The translations under genes were made by a program, and so were the position numbers. Of a stretch of DNA of 8,952 nucleotides, positions 5,460 through 8,952 are shown piece by piece. Location: positions 1 to 8,952 of the forward strand of contig DAOUVG010000041.1 in assembly GCA_030667735.1 (NCBI GenBank), written 5' to 3'. Each line of letters begins with the position of its first letter. Position 1 is the first letter of the stretch. The notes below the pieces were generated by a model that was not told where the DNA came from, searched no databases, and was given only the letters and a program-made list of their open reading frames with translations. This DNA is from Dehalococcoidales bacterium. Lineage in GTDB: Bacteria > Chloroflexota > Dehalococcoidia > Dehalococcoidales > Fen-1064.

Positions 5460-6155
5460 ATGCCAACCATAGAAGTTGTCCCCGGCGTCCACCAGTTGAT
5501 GTTCGCGGGTGTTAACATAGCACTGATTGCCGAAGAAGAGTTGACTCTGATTGATACCGGCGTGCCGGGTAGCCTGCCCGGAATCCTGAACCTCATCCGC
5601 CGCCTCGGGCGCTCCGTGGAGGAAATCAGCACCGTTATCATCACTCACAACCACTTTGACCATATCGGCGGGCTGCCGGAGCTGCGCAGACTCACCGGCG
5701 TAAAGGTATTTGCCCATGAGGCGGCCCTGGTTGGCTCTCAGGCGGAGGTGCCGTATCCCGATGGCATCCGCCGTTTGCTGCGTGTCCCTTTCCTGTCCCC
5801 CATACGCCACCGTTTCGTGCTTGAGTCCGGAGATATTGACATTCAACTAGCCGGCGGGGAGATGCTCAGGCCACTGGGCGGGCTTCAGGTTGTCCACACT
5901 CCGGGACACACCCCGTGCAGTATATGCCTGTACTCCCCCGAGCGCAAGCTGCTGTTTGTCGGTGACGCCATGCAAAGGCGTCGCAGGAAACTCCAGTTCC
6001 CGGCCAGGATTGTAAGCACCGACCTCGCCCAGGCGGTGGAGTCAGTGAGAAAACTGGCTAAACTGGACTTCGAGGTGCTGGTTTTTGGTCACGGGAGGCC
6101 CGTGACCAGGGATGGCCGTGCCTGGGTGCAGACACTCGGGCACACCGAAGGTTGA
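5460..6155 (+). CDS. Metallo-beta-lactamase-fold hydrolase
   Basis: This 231-aa cytoplasmic protein has the metal-binding set of the superfamily: THNHFDH at residues 62-68 (H63, H65, D67, H68), H150 in TPGHT, D169 in VGDA and H211 in FGHGRP. All ligands for a two-metal centre are present. No lipid-anchor signal, rhodanese domain or extra RNA-binding domain is seen, so it is a simple single-domain member, close in size to the glyoxalase-II-like and general hydrolase groups. The substrate cannot be told from sequence; thioesters, phosphodiesters or lactones are all used by relatives. The ATG at 5460 follows an 81-base gap containing a palindrome and has no clear Shine-Dalgarno, so expression may be low or the start may be atypical. 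It precedes rsmD by 39 bases. Confidence 0.9.
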   Translation: MPTIEVVPGVHQLMFAGVNIALIAEEELTLIDTGVPGSLPGILNLIRRLGRSVEEISTVIITHNHFDHIGGLPELRRLTGVKVFAHEAALVGSQAEVPYPDGIRRLLRVPFLSPIRHRFVLESGDIDIQLAGGEMLRPLGGLQVVHTPGHTPCSICLYSPERKLLFVGDAMQRRRRKLQFPARIVSTDLAQAVESVRKLAKLDFEVLVFGHGRPVTRDGRAWVQTLGHTEG

Positions 6156-6194
6156 CACTGAGCGCAACGATTAGCTATCATCATCAGAGGCAAT

Positions 6195-6746
6195 ATGCTA
6201 AGGGTCATTACTGGGAAAGCTAAGGGGCACCAGCTTAAAGTACCAACAGGTGTTTACGTTCGCCCGGCTACGGACCTGGTACGAGGTGCCATATTTTCCA
6301 TTCTGGAAAACAGAGCGGTTGACTGGGAGTATGTCCTTGACCTCTTCGCTGGTAGTGGGGCACTGGGTATCGAGGCCTTGAGCAGGGGCGCTGGCTGGGT
6401 TGACTTTGTTGACCGCGAGCGACGCTGTTGTGATATAATTAGGCAGAATCTGGAGAAGACGAAGCTAAGTGTGCAGGCTCATGTCTATTCCTGCAGTGTA
6501 GCCAGGGCCTTTTCTTTCCTTGACAAGGAGTACAGTATCGTACTGATGGACCCACCCTACGCTGATATGTCCATAGGCAGTGTGGTGGAGAAATTGGCGG
6601 GCTCCAGGCTGGTTGGTAAGGATACAATTGTAGTAGTAACACACTCCCCGCGACTAACTCTTGAACCTGCCTATGGCTCACTTAGCCTCAGTAAAGAGCA
6701 CCGTCACGGTGATAGCTGTATCGCCGTGTACGAAAGGGGTAAGTAA
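6195..6746 (+). CDS. rsmD: 16S rRNA (guanine(966)-N2)-methyltransferase RsmD
   Basis: RsmD methylates G966 of 16S rRNA using S-adenosylmethionine. The 183-aa protein starts with the family-typical MLRVITGKAKGHQL and VRPATDLVRGAIFSIL (22-37). The SAM-binding glycine loop is DLFAGSGALGIE at 49-60, an acidic residue follows at FVDRE (71-75), and the catalytic motif is DPPY (119-122). The length matches the family. AGAGG lies 4 bases before the ATG. The stop is one base before the start of coaD, a pairing common in many bacteria. This gene and coaD look slightly more A/T-rich than purB, but the difference is modest. Confidence 0.95.
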   Translation: MLRVITGKAKGHQLKVPTGVYVRPATDLVRGAIFSILENRAVDWEYVLDLFAGSGALGIEALSRGAGWVDFVDRERRCCDIIRQNLEKTKLSVQAHVYSCSVARAFSFLDKEYSIVLMDPPYADMSIGSVVEKLAGSRLVGKDTIVVVTHSPRLTLEPAYGSLSLSKEHRHGDSCIAVYERGK

Positions 6747-6747
6747 A

Positions 6748-7233
6748 TTGGCAACTGTGGTTTATCCCGGTACTTTTGACCCGATAACCAATGGACATCT
6801 GGATATCGCTATCAGGGCAGCCCGGCTATTCGATAAGGTGATAATCGGGGTCTACGATACCCCGGACAAGCGCCTTCTCTTCTCGACGGCGGAGCGATTG
6901 GAACTGGTGAAGAAATCGGTGGCTGACCGGCCCAATATCGAGGTCACTATTTTCACTGGTATGACTGTTGACTTCGCCATCGATATGGGAGCGAAATCGT
7001 TGGTGCGGGGCTTGAGAAGGAGCTCCGACTTTGAGCGGGAGTTTGAGATGGAACTGATGAACAAGAAGCAGTGCCCGGACCTGGAACTGGTCTGTCTGAT
7101 GAGTAGCCTTCAGTACCAGTTTCTCAGTTCCAGTCTGCTCAAAGAGGTTGCCAGTCTGGGAGGTAATATTGATAGCCTTGTGCCAGCACCTGTGGCTGAG
7201 GCCCTTATTGAGAAGCTACATACCAGGGAGTAA
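6748..7233 (+). CDS. coaD: Phosphopantetheine adenylyltransferase
   Basis: CoaD transfers AMP from ATP to 4'-phosphopantetheine, the fourth step of coenzyme A synthesis. The 161-aa protein begins ATVVYPGTFDPITNGH, containing the nucleotidyltransferase TNGH motif (residues 14-17). It continues with the substrate-binding VRGLRRSSDFE (86-96) and the C-terminal FLSSSLLKEVA (126-136), which corresponds to the family's ISSS-type motif. A TTG at 6748-6750 is taken as the start because it gives the usual N-terminus and length, and AAAGGGG lies 8 bases upstream. The frame is open further upstream, but that part lies inside rsmD. It starts one base after the rsmD stop, which implies coupling. A 70-base gap with repeats separates it from the ferredoxin gene. 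Confidence 0.96.
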   Translation: MATVVYPGTFDPITNGHLDIAIRAARLFDKVIIGVYDTPDKRLLFSTAERLELVKKSVADRPNIEVTIFTGMTVDFAIDMGAKSLVRGLRRSSDFEREFEMELMNKKQCPDLELVCLMSSLQYQFLSSSLLKEVASLGGNIDSLVPAPVAEALIEKLHTRE

Positions 7234-7247
7234 AACTGTTAGTAAAT

Positions 7248-7280
7248 GGGGGACAATCCCCTGAGGGGGAACCGTTCCCC
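7248..7280. repeat. G/C-rich fold-back repeat between coaD and the ferredoxin gene
   Basis: GGGGGACAATCCCC (7248-7261) is followed by GGGGAACCGTTCCCC (7266-7280); each can fold on itself. The first part nearly matches GGGGGACATCCCC at 48-60. No T-run follows, so termination is unlikely, but the structure could affect the level of ferredoxin mRNA. Confidence 0.45.
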
Positions 7281-7303
7281 TGAATAAGAAGGAGGCACAT
7301 TAC

Positions 7304-7564
7304 ATGGCGTACAAGATTACAGACGAGTGCATCAGTTGCGGAGCCTGTGAACCGGAGTGTCCCAACGAGGCAATCACCGAGGGGGAGACGATTTACGAGA
7401 TCGACATCAGCAAGTGCACCGAGTGTGTCGGTTCACATGAGACTTCCCGATGTGTCGAGATATGCCCGGTGGATTCCTGTGTTCTGGACCCGGACCACGA
7501 GGAAAGTCGCGATGCCCTGCTGGAGAAGTGGAAGGGACTCCACCCGGGTGAGACACCCGCGTAG
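7304..7564 (+). CDS. 2x[4Fe-4S] ferredoxin, YfhL/Alvin type
   Basis: This is a small (86 aa) soluble electron carrier. Eight cysteines fit two [4Fe-4S] clusters: C9-x2-C12-x2-C15-x3-C19-P, and C38-x2-C41-x8-C50-x3-C54-P. The eight-residue spacing in the second motif (CVGSHETSRC) is the mark of the YfhL/Allochromatium-type ferredoxins, known for very low redox potential. An additional cysteine (C59) and a charged C-terminal helix (about 65-79) follow. A strong AAGGAGG lies 8 bases before the ATG, and two consecutive TAG stops end the gene. It is the last gene before a strong terminator. The redox partner is not shown by its neighbours. Confidence 0.95.
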   Translation: MAYKITDECISCGACEPECPNEAITEGETIYEIDISKCTECVGSHETSRCVEICPVDSCVLDPDHEESRDALLEKWKGLHPGETPA

Positions 7565-7622
7565 TAGCCTCAATCCAGCAACCAGCAGAACTTAATATGG
7601 CCAGGTACTATATATCTGCCGT

Positions 7623-7643
7623 CGGAGAACAAATGCTTCTCCG
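7623..7643. repeat. Stem-loop between the ferredoxin gene and the terminator
   Basis: CGGAGAA and TTCTCCG form a 7-bp stem with a 7-base loop (CAAATGC), 56 bases after the ferredoxin stop. No T-run follows. It might protect the 3' end of the transcript or be an incidental palindrome. Confidence 0.35.
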
Positions 7644-7674
7644 GCGTGGATGTGTTGTCTGGTACGGAAATTGT

Positions 7675-7714
7675 GAACGGAGCCATTATTAATGGCTCCG
7701 TTCGTTTTGTTATT
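7675..7714 (+). terminator. Rho-independent terminator of the plus-strand series
   Basis: GAACGGAGCCATT (7675-7687), loop ATT and AATGGCTCCGTTC (7691-7703) form a perfect 13-bp stem, followed by GTTTTGTTATT. This is a textbook intrinsic terminator for transcripts from the left. On the minus strand the sequence after the stem is ACAATTTCC, so it could also stop proC transcripts, less efficiently; proC ends 14 bases to its right. Confidence 0.88.
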
Positions 7715-7727
7715 AAAGCAGATGATA

Positions 7728-8555
7728 CTATGTACCGGAAGAACCCAGTTCCTTTGCCTTGCGGTAGGCGGCGTCCACTGCTTCACGTATAAGCCCGGCA
7801 AACCCTCCCTCTTCCAGTCTGGAGATTGCCGCGGCCGTGGTGCCTCCCGGTGATGTCACCATGCGGCGCAGTTCCGCCGGTTCGTGGCCGGATTCCTGCA
7901 AGAGGTGACCCGCCCCGAGTACCGTGGCCAGCACCAGGTCATAGGCCATCTCGCGGGGAAGACCCACCTCCGTAGCGGCATCAACCAGTGCCTCGATGAA
8001 GAAGAACAGATAGGCCGGTCCGCTGCCGCTGACCGCAGTTGCCATATCGATGTGTGCCTCGTCGTCAACCGCGACCTCGCGTCCCATCGCCCCCAGGATT
8101 GCCCCTGCCCATTCCCGTTGCTGTGCGGTCACTTCGGGGGTAGCCGTCCACACCGTCATACCTTCGCCAATCCGGGCAGGGGTGTTGGGCATCGCCCGGA
8201 CGATGTACCGGTGGTCCAGTCCCTGGCAGAGCGTGCCAAGCCGGGCGCCGGCGATGATGGATAGCACAAGTTGTTCCTTTCCGAGTGAGCCTTTGAGTTC
8301 TGCCATTACCTCGGCCAGATTCTGCGGCTTGACGGCCAGCACGACAACGTCCTGTCCGGCTATGGCCTGGCGGTTATCGGTGGTGACGGTCACGCCGTAT
8401 TGCTGTTTCAGATACTCACGGCGAGTTGGGCTGGCATCACTGACAGTGACGGATTCCGCGTCTGCCATGCCCTTGCCCAGGACTGCCGAGAGCATAGCCT
8501 CGCCCATATTGCCGCCGCCGATGAAGGCTATCTTCAGGATTTTTATCAACCTCAC
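7728..8555 (-). CDS. proC: Pyrroline-5-carboxylate reductase
   Basis: ProC reduces pyrroline-5-carboxylate to proline with NAD(P)H, the last step of proline synthesis. The protein, 275 aa from the GTG chosen here, has the Rossmann motif IGGGNMG (12-18), AVKPQ (74-78), MPNTP (122-126), SGSGPAY (176-182) and the family signature VTSPGGTTAAAI (233-244). The start is uncertain. GTG at 8555, TTG at 8549 and CTG at 8537 are all in frame shortly before KIAFIGGG. The first has GGGGG 9 bases upstream; the frame stays open to 8669, but that part is palindromic repeat. The G-rich ribosome-binding region lies beside and partly inside a perfect 26-base palindrome, which may limit translation. It converges on the ferredoxin gene. 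Confidence 0.94.
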   Translation of the reverse strand: MRLIKILKIAFIGGGNMGEAMLSAVLGKGMADAESVTVSDASPTRREYLKQQYGVTVTTDNRQAIAGQDVVVLAVKPQNLAEVMAELKGSLGKEQLVLSIIAGARLGTLCQGLDHRYIVRAMPNTPARIGEGMTVWTATPEVTAQQREWAGAILGAMGREVAVDDEAHIDMATAVSGSGPAYLFFFIEALVDAATEVGLPREMAYDLVLATVLGAGHLLQESGHEPAELRRMVTSPGGTTAAAISRLEEGGFAGLIREAVDAAYRKAKELGSSGT

Positions 8556-8564
8556 CCCCAGTAT

Positions 8565-8590
8565 CCCCCTCTCCTTCGAAGGAGAGGGGG
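8565..8590. repeat. Perfect 26-base palindrome upstream of proC
   Basis: CCCCCTCTCCTTC (8565-8577) is directly followed by its exact reverse complement GAAGGAGAGGGGG (8578-8590). In proC mRNA the complement of the left arm supplies the purine-rich GGAGAGGGGG ribosome-binding region, which would be paired in a hairpin of about 11 bp. It probably belongs to the same class of G/C-rich intergenic repeats seen elsewhere in the window. Confidence 0.6.
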
Positions 8591-8601
8591 AAGGATAAAT
8601 C

Positions 8602-8624
8602 TTGAAGGGGCTTTGCCCCTTCAA
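8602..8624. repeat. Perfect stem-loop TTGAAGGGGC/GCCCCTTCAA
   Basis: This is a 10-bp perfect stem with loop TTT, 11 bases from the 26-base palindrome. Read on the minus strand it is followed by GATTTATCC, only weakly terminator-like. Its core resembles the hairpin at 3503-3517. With the neighbouring palindrome it makes a composite 60-base repeat unit between the methyltransferase remnant and proC. Confidence 0.55.
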
Positions 8625-8679
8625 ACTTCCCACTGTTTCGTAGTGGCTCGGGCGTATTTGTGGCCTCAACCGGTGCCTA

Positions 8680-8943
8680 TCAGTTGGTCTGAATGAACTC
8701 GACGTACTTCTTCAGAATTGCCGGACGATTCTCATCCAGTTTCTGTCCACCCCAGTGCCAGGTGTCCCCAAAGGCGGATATCTGTGCCTGGGATGGCCTC
8801 CCAGTGGGTTCCTTGTAAAGCACGTTGTAGGTTGCCTTGCTGTTGAACGGCGGGTCAAGATAGATGAGGTCAACAGAGCTATCAGGAATGTACTTCCTGA
8901 GGATTTCCAGATTGTCACCATAGTAGAGCACGTTGGTATCCAT
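8680..8943 (-). pseudogene. Truncated N4/N6 DNA methyltransferase, 5' remnant
   Basis: Only the first 87 residues of a DNA methyltransferase are present. They include YYGDNLEIL (7-15) and the catalytic motif YLDPPFNS (28-35), followed by TYNVLY and AFGDTWHW (57-64), a combination typical of site-specific adenine or cytosine-N4 methyltransferases of several hundred residues. The frame ends at TGA (8682-8680), and nothing resembling the SAM-binding or target-recognition parts follows in any frame before proC. The start is good: GAGGAAGAG directly precedes the ATG at 8943. The last residues (about 66-87) no longer look like the family as I know it, suggesting a deletion or rearrangement point near residue 65. 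It is probably non-functional. A partner restriction gene could lie beyond the window edge. Confidence 0.7.
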
Positions 8944-8952
8944 CTCTTCCTC

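Noticed and set aside
5163..5846. Long minus-strand open frame across the purB end and the metallo-hydrolase start
   Set aside because: It is antisense to two clear genes with complete motifs and has no recognisable domain or ribosome-binding site.
6195..7233. Horizontal transfer of rsmD-coaD because of lower G+C
   Set aside because: By eye the shift against neighbouring genes is only a few percent, and both are core genes in a common arrangement.
7565..7674. Small RNA or tRNA between the ferredoxin gene and the terminator
   Set aside because: The one stem-loop does not form a cloverleaf, there is no visible promoter, and the region is adequately explained as a 3' untranslated segment.
8556..8669. 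N-terminal extension of proC by 38 residues
   Set aside because: The added residues are encoded by the palindromic repeats, and ProC proteins normally begin just before the GGGNMG motif.
8680..8943. Functional restriction-modification system or defence island
   Set aside because: Only an N-terminal methyltransferase remnant is present, with no nuclease or specificity gene in the window.

Overview
This is a gene-dense stretch of bacterial chromosome of fairly high G+C content. It carries mostly housekeeping metabolism. The gene mix suggests Chloroflexota, probably a Dehalococcoidia-like organism: a free-standing pyruvate kinase C-terminal-domain protein, a short ArgA-type acetyltransferase, rsmD-coaD, a small 2x[4Fe-4S] ferredoxin, TTG starts, and many G/C-rich fold-back repeats between genes. 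That assignment is inference from gene content and style; no rRNA or other marker is present to confirm it.

Layout. Positions 1-264 hold no gene but contain several inverted repeats and a possible promoter. A small unrecognised gene (265-714, +) converges on a minus-strand group reading leftward: NAD kinase (2652-1813), ArgA-type GNAT acetyltransferase (1811-1335) and an ADP-ribose-pyrophosphatase-type NUDIX hydrolase (1247-711). A good sigma70-type promoter (TTGACA-N17-TACACT) lies upstream of the NAD kinase. Back to back with it, a plus-strand series begins at 2878: a PK_C-domain protein, purE, purB, a metallo-beta-lactamase-fold hydrolase, rsmD, coaD and a ferredoxin. It ends at a strong intrinsic terminator (7675-7714). 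Downstream, on the minus strand, are proC (8555-7728) and, at the window edge, the 5' remnant of a DNA methyltransferase gene (8943-8680).

Functional links. purE and purB act in IMP/AMP synthesis and overlap by ATGA, so they are translationally coupled. rsmD (16S rRNA methylation) and coaD (CoA synthesis) are separated by one base. NAD kinase and the NUDIX enzyme both touch NAD(P)/ADP-ribose metabolism, and the GNAT enzyme and ProC belong to glutamate-derived arginine and proline synthesis.

I did not find a convincing new multi-gene system. The points most worth a second look are: the dispersed fold-back repeats that occupy many of the gene gaps, including one that supplies the last codons and stop of the PK_C gene and one that overlaps the likely ribosome-binding region of proC; the stand-alone PK_C protein sharing an otherwise open frame with purE; the truncated methyltransferase; and the unrecognised gene at 265-714.
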